This document shows, piece after piece, positions 23,656-30,575 of a DNA stretch of 32,487 nt (positions within the stretch are counted from its first letter, which is position 1; each line of letters starts with the position of its first letter). Under the pieces are notes generated by a model. That model made no database searches. It saw only the letters and a program-made list of their open reading frames with translations, and was not told where the DNA came from. The position numbers and the translations under genes are program-made. This stretch comes from Candidatus Ruthenibacterium merdigallinarum (lineage in GTDB: Bacteria; Bacillota; Clostridia; Oscillospirales; Ruminococcaceae), in NCBI GenBank assembly GCA_019113785.1, contig DXGT01000124.1, positions 1 to 32,487 on the forward strand, given 5' to 3'.

Positions 23656-24432
23656 TCAGCGGTCCGCATAGGCGGCGAATTCCGGGTTTTTCAGCCAGCG
23701 GCCGCCCTCGCAGCGCAGCTCCAGCACGGCGTCCACCGCCGCGACGGGCACAGGCCCGCGGATGTGCGGGTAAAACCGGCCCGGGTTTTCCGGCCCCGTC
23801 TCCCACACGGTGGGCGCGGGCACGCGCGCCGGGTCGATGGAGACGATCACGTGCTCCTCGCCCGCAAAGCGCGTCATATCCAGCCGGTGGAAAAACTCCG
23901 GCGGCGCGCAGTGCAGGCACGCGCCCGCAGGCGTGATCTCGCCCGCGTCGCGCGCTTTTTCCCACGCTTTGCGCGGCATGCAGTGCAGCACGCGCAGCGT
24001 GCCGTCCAGCTTGCGGCGCAGCGTCTCCATCGCGTGCACATAACCGTCCGGGCCTTCGCCGATGTAGTGGAACTCGCATGCCATACCCGCGTAGCTCACC
24101 TGGCGGAAGGCCTCGCGCTTCGTCACGTCGGAGATGTGTACCTCCGCCGCCGGCAGCGCCACGGCCTTGAGCGCGTCCAGAATGGCCACGGACGTGTGCG
24201 TGTAGGCCGCGGGGTTGATGACGATGGCGTCCATGCGGCCGTACGCGCGCTGGATGGCCGATACGATCTCGCCCTCGCTGTTCGACTGGAAGAATTCGGC
24301 CTCGACGCCGAGCGTCTGCGCGGCGCCGCGCAGCATCTGCAAAAGGCCGTCGTACGTCATCGCGCCGTAGATGGCCGGCTCGCGGATGCCCAGCATGTTG
24401 ATGTTAGGCCCATTCACGATCAAGAACTTCAT
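23656..24432 (-). CDS. aroQ: Type II 3-dehydroquinate dehydratase fused to a C-terminal DUF952-like domain
   Basis: Of 258 residues, the first ~143 are a complete type II dehydroquinase: GPNINMLGIREPAIYG (N10, R17, Y22), INPAAYTHTSVAILDAL (N73, H79, D86) and EVHISDVTKREAFR (H99, R106, R110). Residues ~146-240 match the DUF952 pattern: a W-x-x-A-x-x-x-G opening at 157-164, LHCA at 173-176 with H174, SIDPARV, VWE at 209-211, and YPHIRGPVPVAAV at 221-233 with H223. AroQ is normally ~145 residues and ends where this second domain begins, so this is a true fusion. AroQ converts 3-dehydroquinate to 3-dehydroshikimate; the added domain's role is unknown. The gene overlaps the end of aroEK by 29 bp, with GGAAAGG as ribosome site. 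Confidence 0.88.
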   Translation of the reverse strand: MKFLIVNGPNINMLGIREPAIYGAMTYDGLLQMLRGAAQTLGVEAEFFQSNSEGEIVSAIQRAYGRMDAIVINPAAYTHTSVAILDALKAVALPAAEVHISDVTKREAFRQVSYAGMACEFHYIGEGPDGYVHAMETLRRKLDGTLRVLHCMPRKAWEKARDAGEITPAGACLHCAPPEFFHRLDMTRFAGEEHVIVSIDPARVPAPTVWETGPENPGRFYPHIRGPVPVAAVDAVLELRCEGGRWLKNPEFAAYADR

Positions 24433-25669
24433 AAAACGCCTTTCCGACGGCGGACACCGTCTGTTCCATACTTCCCGCGTTTTCCACGCGCGCGTGGCAC
24501 GCCGCCTCGTACAAAGGCCGCCGCTCGCGCCACTGGCGCTCGAGCGCCTCGCGCGTCTGCGTCAGCGGGCGGCCGCCGCCCGGGCGCAGCAGGGCGAGAG
24601 GCCTGTCCAGAAAGATCACGGGCCCGCCGCGGCGCAGCCGGCGCACGTTCTGCGCGCGCAGCACGCTGCCGCCGCCCGTCGCGATCACCTGCCCGCTGCC
24701 CTTGGCGAGGTCGGCCAGCACCTCGCTCTCGAGGTCGCGGAACGCGTCCTCCTCGCCCGGGCGCAAAATCTCGCGGATGGGCCGGCCGGCGCGGCGCTCG
24801 ATCTCGGCGTCGGCGTCGACAAAGCGCTTGTGCAGCGCCTGCGCGCAGGCTTTGCCCACGCCCGATTTGCCGCACGAGGGCATACCCACCAGCACGAGGT
24901 TCGCGCGGTCGGCGCGCAGCGCGCGCAGCACCTGCTCGATGCGCTGCGCGTCCAGCGCGCGGCCCTCGAAATGCTCGCGCGCGTAAAACGCCTGCGCCAC
25001 CAGCATCGGCAGCCCGTCGGCCACGCGCGCGCCCGCCTCCTGCGCGCGCTGCAAAAGCTCGGTGCGCATGGGGTTGTACACCACGTCCAGCACGGCGCGC
25101 ACGTTCGGGTATTCGCGCGGGTCGGCCGCGCAGGCGTCCTCGTCCGGGTACATGCCCGCGGGCGTCGTGTTTACGATGATGTCGAACTGTGCGGCGCGCG
25201 CGGCGGCCTCCGCATACGTCAGCGCGCCGCCGCGCCCCGTGCGCGAGGCGTGCAGCACGCACGCGGCGCCCTCGTCGGCCGCGGCGGCGTGCACGGTTTT
25301 CGACGTGCCGCCCGTGCCCAGCACCAGCACATTTTTGCCGCGGAACTCTGCGCCGGCGCGGCGCGCCATGTACAGAAAGCCCGCGTAATCGGTGTTGCAG
25401 CCAAACAGCCGCCCGCCGCGGTTCACCACCGTGTTCACCGCGCCGATGGCCGCGGCTTTTTCGTCCACTTCGTCGCACGCCGCCAACGCCAGCTGTTTAT
25501 AGGGGATGGTGACGTTGACGGCGCAAAATTCCCTCTGTGCAAAAAAGCGGCGCGCATCGTCCTCTTCGGGCAGCTCGCACAGCTCGTATTCGCTGTGCGG
25601 CGCAAGGGCTTTGTGGATCTGCGCCGAAAAGCTGTGGCCCAGGCGCGCGCCGATCAGTCCGTATTCCAT
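24404..25669 (-). CDS. aroEK: Bifunctional shikimate dehydrogenase / shikimate kinase (AroE-AroK fusion)
   Basis: The 421 residues contain two complete enzymes. Residues 1 to ~250 are shikimate dehydrogenase: YGLIGARLGHSFS, catalytic lysine in VNVTIPYK (K58), NTDYAGF with D94, NADP loop GTGGTS at 118-123 and SRTGRGG at 142-148. Residues ~255-421 are shikimate kinase: Walker A GMPSCGKS at 262-269, FVDADAEIE with D285 and D287, the GGG shikimate-binding loop at 332-334 and GRPL at 366-369. It reduces 3-dehydroshikimate and then phosphorylates shikimate. The start at 25669 has AGGAGG at eight bases; it overlaps the end of aroC by 16 bp and runs 29 bp into aroQ. The reading frame is continuous through the junction, so this is a fusion rather than two coupled genes. 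Confidence 0.94.
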   Translation of the reverse strand: MEYGLIGARLGHSFSAQIHKALAPHSEYELCELPEEDDARRFFAQREFCAVNVTIPYKQLALAACDEVDEKAAAIGAVNTVVNRGGRLFGCNTDYAGFLYMARRAGAEFRGKNVLVLGTGGTSKTVHAAAADEGAACVLHASRTGRGGALTYAEAAARAAQFDIIVNTTPAGMYPDEDACAADPREYPNVRAVLDVVYNPMRTELLQRAQEAGARVADGLPMLVAQAFYAREHFEGRALDAQRIEQVLRALRADRANLVLVGMPSCGKSGVGKACAQALHKRFVDADAEIERRAGRPIREILRPGEEDAFRDLESEVLADLAKGSGQVIATGGGSVLRAQNVRRLRRGGPVIFLDRPLALLRPGGGRPLTQTREALERQWRERRPLYEAACHARVENAGSMEQTVSAVGKAFYEVLDREWA

Positions 25670-26775
25670 ACCGGTGCCTCCTGCCAGCGCTCGCCGAATT
25701 GCTGGGCCGCCAGATCTGCCAGCGCAAAGGCCGTCAGCGCATCGGCCACGGCGCGCGCGCGGTGCGCGATGCACGGGTCGTGCCGGCCGTGGATGGAGAT
25801 GGCGGCGTTCACCATCGCGTCCGCATCCACCGTGTTCTGCTCGCGGTAGATGCTGGGCGTGGGCTTGACGGCCGTGCGGAACACCACCGGCATGCCGTTC
25901 GTGATGCCGCCGTTGACGCCGCCGTTGTGGTTCGTGGCGGTGACGATTTTGCCGCCTTTCATGCGGAAGGCGTCGTTCGCGGCGCTGCCGCGCATGTCCG
26001 CCAGCGCGAAGCCCGCGCCGAACTCGACGCCCTTCACGGCGGGGATGCTGAACAAAAGCGCGGCCAGCGTGCTCTCCACGCTGCCGAAAAACGGCTGGCC
26101 CAGCCCGGCGGGCAGCCCGCAGACGGCCGTCTCCAGCACGCCGCCCACGCTGTCGCCCTCCGCGGCGGCCTCGAGGACGGCGCTTTGCATGCGCGCGCCG
26201 GCCTCGTCGTCCAGCACGGGGTATTCCTTTTGCGCGAGCGCGTCCAGCTGCGCGGCCAGCGCCGCGCCCTGCGCCCACTCGCCCGTGTCGCGCACGCCGG
26301 CGCAGGCTTGCAGGCGCGTGGCGATGTGCACGCCGCACGCGCGCAGCATGCCGGCGCAAATGGCGCCCGCCGCCACCAGCGGCGCCGTCAGCCGCCCGCT
26401 GAAATGGCCGCCGCCGTGCGGGTCGGCAAAGCCCTTGTACCGCACGCGGGCCGTGTAGTCGGCATGGCCCGGGCGCAGCAGGCCGGACGTTTTTTCATAG
26501 TCGGCGCTGCGCGTATTCGTATTTTCGATCACAAAGGCGATGGCGCTGCCCGTCGCGCGCGCGTTGTACACGCCCGACAGAAAATGCACCTTGTCCGGCT
26601 CGCTGCGCGCGGTGGAGATCTTCCCCTTCGCGCGCCGGCGCTCCATCGCGTCGGCCACGGCCGCCTCGTCGATGGGCGTGCCGGGCGCGATGCCCTCGAG
26701 CACCGCGCCGACGGCGGGGCCGTGGCTCTCGCCGAACAGCGTCAGGCGCACGGCGGTGCCGATGCTGTCTGCCAT
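25654..26775 (-). CDS. aroC: Chorismate synthase
   Basis: The 373-residue protein performs the last step to chorismate, a flavin-dependent elimination from EPSP. Motifs: LTLFGESHGPAVG at 12-24, RRRAKGKISTARSEPDKVHFLSG, LLRPGHADYTARVRYKGFADPHGGGHFSGRLTA, and NHNGGVNGGITNGMP. Length is normal. The start has the conserved beginning SIGTAVRLTLFGESHG near it and follows aroB by 21 bp with AAGGGGGAA upstream. The stop overlaps the aroEK start. Confidence 0.96.
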   Translation of the reverse strand: MADSIGTAVRLTLFGESHGPAVGAVLEGIAPGTPIDEAAVADAMERRRAKGKISTARSEPDKVHFLSGVYNARATGSAIAFVIENTNTRSADYEKTSGLLRPGHADYTARVRYKGFADPHGGGHFSGRLTAPLVAAGAICAGMLRACGVHIATRLQACAGVRDTGEWAQGAALAAQLDALAQKEYPVLDDEAGARMQSAVLEAAAEGDSVGGVLETAVCGLPAGLGQPFFGSVESTLAALLFSIPAVKGVEFGAGFALADMRGSAANDAFRMKGGKIVTATNHNGGVNGGITNGMPVVFRTAVKPTPSIYREQNTVDADAMVNAAISIHGRHDPCIAHRARAVADALTAFALADLAAQQFGERWQEAPVWNTD

Positions 26776-26796
26776 TTGCTTTTCCCCCTTTGCGCC

Positions 26797-27816
26797 TCAG
26801 CCGAGGCCCGCGCGCACGAGTGTTTCGATCTCCTCAAACGTCGCCTTGTCCAGCCGGTACGAACCCAGCTCCGGCACGCGCACCACGGTCAGCCCCTTCT
26901 GCGAGGAGGCCTTTTTGTCGTGGCGCAGATACGCCGTCACTTTGGCGGCGTCGTAGCTTGCCGCCGTGGGCAGGCCCAGCTTTTTGTACACGTCCTTCGT
27001 GCGCTGCAAAAGCAGTTTGTCCTCGATCATCGGCAGCATGCCCAGCGCCACGCACTCGCCGTGGTACAGCGCGCCGCCCGACGCGGCCTCGATGGCATGT
27101 CCGATCGTGTGGCCGAAATTCAGCGCCGCGCGCAGGCCCTTTTCGCGCTCGTCCTTTTCCACGACGTTCTTCTTCACCGCCAGCGCCCGGCACAGCACCT
27201 CCTCGATGTGCTCGTGCACGTCGTCCTCCTCGAACAACTCAAACAGGTATTCGTCGCCGATGAGGCCCGCCTTGACGGCCTCGGCCAGCCCGTTCACATA
27301 GTGGCGCTGCGGCAGCGTGTCCAGCGTGTCTGGGTCGATGACGACGATCTCGGGCTGGTAGAACGCGCCCACGATGTTCTTGACGCCGCCGAAGTCGACG
27401 GCCGTTTTGCCGCCGATGGACGAGTCGACCTGGGAGAGCGTGGTGGTGGGGCAGTTGATGAATGCGACGCCGCGCATGTAGCACGCGGCCGCAAAGCCCG
27501 CAAGGTCGCCCACGACGCCGCCGCCCACGGCCACCACCACGTCGCGGCGGGTGAAGCCCTCGTCCAGCAGCTTGTGCAAAATCGTCTCAAAGCCGGCCAG
27601 GCTCTTCGTCTCCTCGCCGGCCTTCAGCACCAGCTTGGCGCCGCCCTGCACGCACTGGGCCAGCACGGCGTCCGCGTACTGCGCGGGCACGCCGTCGTCC
27701 GTCACCACCAGCGCGCGCCGGTTCGTCAGGTTGGCCAGCTTGCCAAGGCGCCCCAGCGCGCCCCGGCTCAGGATGATGTCGTAGCTGGCGCGTCCCAGCC
27801 GCATGGTCAGTTTCAT
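26797..27816 (-). CDS. aroB: 3-dehydroquinate synthase
   Basis: This 339-residue enzyme cyclises DAHP to 3-dehydroquinate using NAD and a divalent metal. Motifs: VVVAVGGGVVGDLAGFAAA (NAD), NCPTTTLSQVDSSIGGKTAVDFGGVKNIVGAFYQP, and metal ligands in NGLAEAVKAGLI (Glu), NFGHTIGHAIE (His) and YHGECVALGM (His). The start at 27816 is supported by AAGGGGA and by MKLTMRLGRASYDI beginning the domain; an upstream ATG eight codons earlier lacks such a site. It lies 31 bp after pheA. Confidence 0.95.
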   Translation of the reverse strand: MKLTMRLGRASYDIILSRGALGRLGKLANLTNRRALVVTDDGVPAQYADAVLAQCVQGGAKLVLKAGEETKSLAGFETILHKLLDEGFTRRDVVVAVGGGVVGDLAGFAAACYMRGVAFINCPTTTLSQVDSSIGGKTAVDFGGVKNIVGAFYQPEIVVIDPDTLDTLPQRHYVNGLAEAVKAGLIGDEYLFELFEEDDVHEHIEEVLCRALAVKKNVVEKDEREKGLRAALNFGHTIGHAIEAASGGALYHGECVALGMLPMIEDKLLLQRTKDVYKKLGLPTAASYDAAKVTAYLRHDKKASSQKGLTVVRVPELGSYRLDKATFEEIETLVRAGLG

Positions 27817-27847
27817 ATGGTCCCCTTCTCTGTTTCGCATGATTCTC

Positions 27848-28939
27848 TCACCCCTCGCAGGAGCCGCGGCGGTACACGCCCAGCACCCGCACGGTGCGGC
27901 AGGCCGCCTCCAGCTGTTCCAGCAAAGCGCGCGCGCCCTGTTCGGACACGTCGCCCACCACTTCGGCGTAGAAATAATACTCCCACTGGCGGCCCGGCAT
28001 CGGGCGGCTCTTGATGCTCTCGAGGTTGAAGCCCTCTTCGCCGATGATGCGCATGATGCGCGCCAGCGCGCCGGCGCGGTGGTCGACCGTGAACAGAAGG
28101 CTGAACCGGTCGCCCGCGGCGCGCCGCTGCTTTGCGATGACGATGAAGCGCGTGGTGTTGGCCGCGCTCTCGTTGACGTCCTCGGCCAGCACGGAAAGGC
28201 CGTACAGCTGCGCCGTCTCGCGCGAGGCGATGGCCGCCACGGACGCGTCGCCCTTTTCCGCCACCTGCTTTGCCGCCGCGGCCGTGTTGGCGACGGCCGC
28301 CGTGGCCGCGCCCAGCCGCTTCAAAAACGGCGCGCACTGCCACAGCGCCTGCTGGTGCGAAAGCACGGTGCGCACGTCCGATAGCCGCGCGCCCGCCACC
28401 CCCAGCAGGTTCTGGCGCACGGGCAGGTCGTACACGTCCCAGACGTACAGCTCGCTGTGCGCAAAGCACAGGTCCAGCACCTCGGACACGTCGCCCGCGC
28501 TGCTGTTTTCAAACGGCAGCACACCGTACGCGGCGTCGCCGCGCGACACCTCCTCGAACACGTCGGCCCACGTGGGCAGGCTTTTCGCCGCCGAGTGCGG
28601 GAACAGCCGCTTGAGCGCGATGTGGCTGAACGCGCCCTCCACGCCCTGATAGGCCACGGTGTCCGCCCCCAGCATGCGCCGCTGCATCGCGCGCGAAAGC
28701 GCCATCTCGCGGCGCAGCAGGTCCTCGTAATACGCGCCGTATAACGCCCGCTTTTCGCCCAAAAGCGCAAGGTTTTTCTGCACCACCTGCTCTTCGCGCG
28801 CCGCGTCCAGCACGGGCATGCCGTGTTCCATTTTATAGGCGGCCACAGCGCGCACCGCGTCCATGCGCCGGCAGAACAGCGCGGCCATCTCGCGGTCCAC
28901 CGCGTCGATCTCGGCGCGGGCTTCCAGCAGCTTGTCCAA
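27848..28939 (-). CDS. pheA: Bifunctional chorismate mutase / prephenate dehydratase (P-protein), TTG start
   Basis: The 363-residue protein has three parts. A chorismate mutase helical domain (about 1-88) includes EIDAVDREMAALFCRRMDAV. The prephenate dehydratase domain (about 94-272) begins VAYQGVEGAFSHIA, has GVLPFENSSAGDV and the catalytic NTTRF at 261-265. An ACT domain (about 278-358) has the phenylalanine-site elements GALA at 290-293 and LESIKSRP at 306-313. It converts chorismate to phenylpyruvate, with likely phenylalanine feedback. No ATG fits the domain start; TTG at 28939 follows GAGGTGG at seven bases and gives LDKLLEARAEIDAVD, the expected beginning. ATGs further upstream would extend past the predicted promoter and are rejected. 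It is the first gene of the aromatic operon. Confidence 0.92.
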   Translation of the reverse strand: MDKLLEARAEIDAVDREMAALFCRRMDAVRAVAAYKMEHGMPVLDAAREEQVVQKNLALLGEKRALYGAYYEDLLRREMALSRAMQRRMLGADTVAYQGVEGAFSHIALKRLFPHSAAKSLPTWADVFEEVSRGDAAYGVLPFENSSAGDVSEVLDLCFAHSELYVWDVYDLPVRQNLLGVAGARLSDVRTVLSHQQALWQCAPFLKRLGAATAAVANTAAAAKQVAEKGDASVAAIASRETAQLYGLSVLAEDVNESAANTTRFIVIAKQRRAAGDRFSLLFTVDHRAGALARIMRIIGEEGFNLESIKSRPMPGRQWEYYFYAEVVGDVSEQGARALLEQLEAACRTVRVLGVYRRGSCEG

Positions 28940-28999
28940 AAAACCACCTCGCGTTTTATCAAAAATGACGGTTTGCCGGGAAAATGATAAAGCAGAATT

Positions 29000-29008
29000 A
29001 TTATAGCA
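29000..29008 (-). promoter_or_regulatory. Predicted extended -10 promoter of the aromatic operon
   Basis: On the minus strand TGCTATAAT (consensus -10 at 29000-29005 with the TGn extension) has no good -35 at 17 bp. The start near 28993 gives a short leader of about 54 nt, too short for a T-box. The leader holds the dyad TTTATCA/TGATAAA (28955-28961 and 28985-28991). Confidence 0.62.
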
Positions 29009-29032
29009 CACTCCGGGCGCGAATGGGAGAGG

Positions 29033-29046
29033 TTTTGTGCACAAAA
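29033..29046. promoter_or_regulatory. 14-bp perfect palindrome, candidate operator
   Basis: TTTTGTGCACAAAA is exactly self-complementary and lies just upstream of the pheA -35 position and about 75 bp upstream of the -10 of the opposite promoter. Two-fold symmetric sites of this size are typical repressor or activator sites. The binding protein is unknown. Confidence 0.45.
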
Positions 29047-29099
29047 GCGCTGTTTTTGCCGTTTTTGCGCGCGCCGAGCGCGGGCAGTTCACCACGGTT

Positions 29100-29128
29100 T
29101 TGTATTTTGCCGCATTCTATGGTATAAT
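29100..29128 (+). promoter_or_regulatory. Predicted promoter of the M23 peptidase pair
   Basis: TTGTAT (-35, 29100-29105), a 17-bp spacer and consensus TATAAT (-10, 29123-29128) preceded by TGG, an extended -10. Transcription would start near 29135, leaving a leader of about 150 nt. Confidence 0.68.
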
Positions 29129-29146
29129 GTGAGCACTTAGTAAGCG

Positions 29147-29240
29147 GGAGCCCGCAGGGCAAACGGTGAACTTCGTGCGAACAACCACCTGGCCTCTTGG
29201 CGAACCGGAGCCGCAGGCGAACAGTGCGTTTCGTGCGAGC
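29147..29240. repeat. Two imperfect ~35-bp direct repeats in the leader of the M23 gene
   Basis: Copy 1 (29147-29182) and copy 2 (29207-29240) start 60 bp apart. They share GGAGCC, CGCAGG, a central AAC/GTG stretch and TTCGTGCGA near the end, differing by small indels and a few substitutions. They lie between the promoter and the ribosome site, so they are transcribed. Whether they act in RNA or are part of a dispersed repeat family is unknown. Confidence 0.6.
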
Positions 29241-29286
29241 TTTGCGGACGCGGGCCTGCTTTTTCGGCGGCAAGGAGGTGGACGGT

Positions 29287-30519
29287 ATGCGCATCGTCAA
29301 GCGGGTCGCCCTGTGGCTGCTGTTTGTCACCGTGCTGTGCGCGGCGCTGGTGGGCGGCGTTTTGTACATGTTGTACCGCTCGGCCGACGCGCAGCCCGAC
29401 ACGCCTGTGGTAACGCTGGGCGGACAGGCCCTGCCCTGCGTGGAGACCGTCTGGCACGAGCCGGTGCTGAACGGGCTGTTTTACAAGGAGTACCGCACCG
29501 AGGCCGGCTCGTCCGAGCTGCCGGCGTTCACGAGCGCCGCGCTCGCGTTCGAGGCCCCGCCGGGCGCAAGCTGCGAAATGGCCGTCACCCGCGAGGGCGA
29601 GAGCGCGCCCGTCGCCGCGGCCGGCGCGTCCGGCACGGTGCGCCTGGCCGCGAACGGCCGCTACACGGTGGAGGTGCTGTGCTCCGTGCCGAAAAGCGAG
29701 GGCGCGGGCTACGGCACGTTCCGCTACCGCGCCGCGTTCACGCTGGCCGCGCAGCCGGCGGTGGAGCTTTCGGCCGAGCGCATCGAGCAGGGCGGCGTGG
29801 TGGCCGTGAACGTCAGCGGCATCATGGACGGCTCCTCGCCCTCCATCGAGACCGAGCTGTCGCAGGCGGTGTTCGTGCCCACGGACACGGGCCTCACGGC
29901 CTATATCGGCATCGCCTACAACCGCGAACCCGGCGACTATGCCGTGACCGTGCGCTGCGGCGAATTTGCGCAGACATGCACCGTCACCGTGGTGCACCGC
30001 GACTACGCGCGCCGGCTAGACGCCTCCGCGGAGTCGGGCGGCTCTGTCACCGAGTGGCAGAACGCCATTTTCCCCACCTTTACGCTGGCCACGCCCGAGC
30101 ATCTGTGGAGCGGGCGCTTCTCGCCGCCGTGCACGGCGGCGCCCGCTGTCGGTTACGGCGATTTCCTGCTGGCGGCGGACGGCTCGCTGCGCGCGCGCAG
30201 CGCCGGGCTCGACTATGCGCTGGCCGCCGGCGAAGCGCTGGCTGCGCCCGCAGACGGCACTGTAGCCTTTGCGGGCACGCTGTCGCTGACGGGCGGCACC
30301 GTGGTGATCGACCACGGCGCGGGCCTCAAAAGCTATTTTTACCATCTGGACGGCGTGCAGTGCCAGACGGGCGACGCCGTGACGGCCGGGCAGGCCGTCG
30401 GCACCGCCGGCGCAGCGCCCGCGCACTACGAGGCGCGCATCGGCAACCAGAGCGTCGACCCGGTGCAGCTGTTTGAGGGCACGAGCGGCCTGTACTGGCC
30501 CAGCGCCCTCACCTCCTGA
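29287..30519 (+). CDS. Membrane-anchored protein with degenerate M23 (LytM-like) domain
   Basis: The 410-residue protein has a short cytoplasmic start, one membrane segment at about 7-29 (VALWLLFVTVLCAALVGGVLYML) and an extracellular part. The C-terminal ~120 residues have the LytM fold pattern: LDYALAAGEALAAPADGTVAFAGT, GGTVVIDHG, KSYFYHLDG, and a GDAVTAGQAVGTAG loop. Zinc ligands are mostly lost: the first His of the HxxxD motif is S305 (D309 remains) and the HLH motif reads PAHYE, keeping only H380. It should thus be non-hydrolytic, as in EnvC/NlpD-type regulators or SpoIIQ-like partners. The start at 29287 has AGGAGG eight bases upstream. It is followed 56 bp later by an intact G5-M23 gene. 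Confidence 0.82.
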   Translation: MRIVKRVALWLLFVTVLCAALVGGVLYMLYRSADAQPDTPVVTLGGQALPCVETVWHEPVLNGLFYKEYRTEAGSSELPAFTSAALAFEAPPGASCEMAVTREGESAPVAAAGASGTVRLAANGRYTVEVLCSVPKSEGAGYGTFRYRAAFTLAAQPAVELSAERIEQGGVVAVNVSGIMDGSSPSIETELSQAVFVPTDTGLTAYIGIAYNREPGDYAVTVRCGEFAQTCTVTVVHRDYARRLDASAESGGSVTEWQNAIFPTFTLATPEHLWSGRFSPPCTAAPAVGYGDFLLAADGSLRARSAGLDYALAAGEALAAPADGTVAFAGTLSLTGGTVVIDHGAGLKSYFYHLDGVQCQTGDAVTAGQAVGTAGAAPAHYEARIGNQSVDPVQLFEGTSGLYWPSALTS

Positions 30520-30575
30520 ACGCCCAAACCGGAATTGCCAGTATCCAAAAACCTTCCCCCGAAAGGAGAACCCGA

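Noticed and set aside
28940-29000. T-box or other amino-acid riboswitch upstream of pheA
   Set aside because: The predicted leader is only about 54 nt, with no T-box sequence and no terminator/antiterminator pair.
29166-30476. Plus-strand frame of 436 codons in another phase starting in the leader repeats
   Set aside because: It overlaps the degenerate M23 gene in a shifted frame; the M23 frame has a ribosome site, membrane segment and fold motifs.
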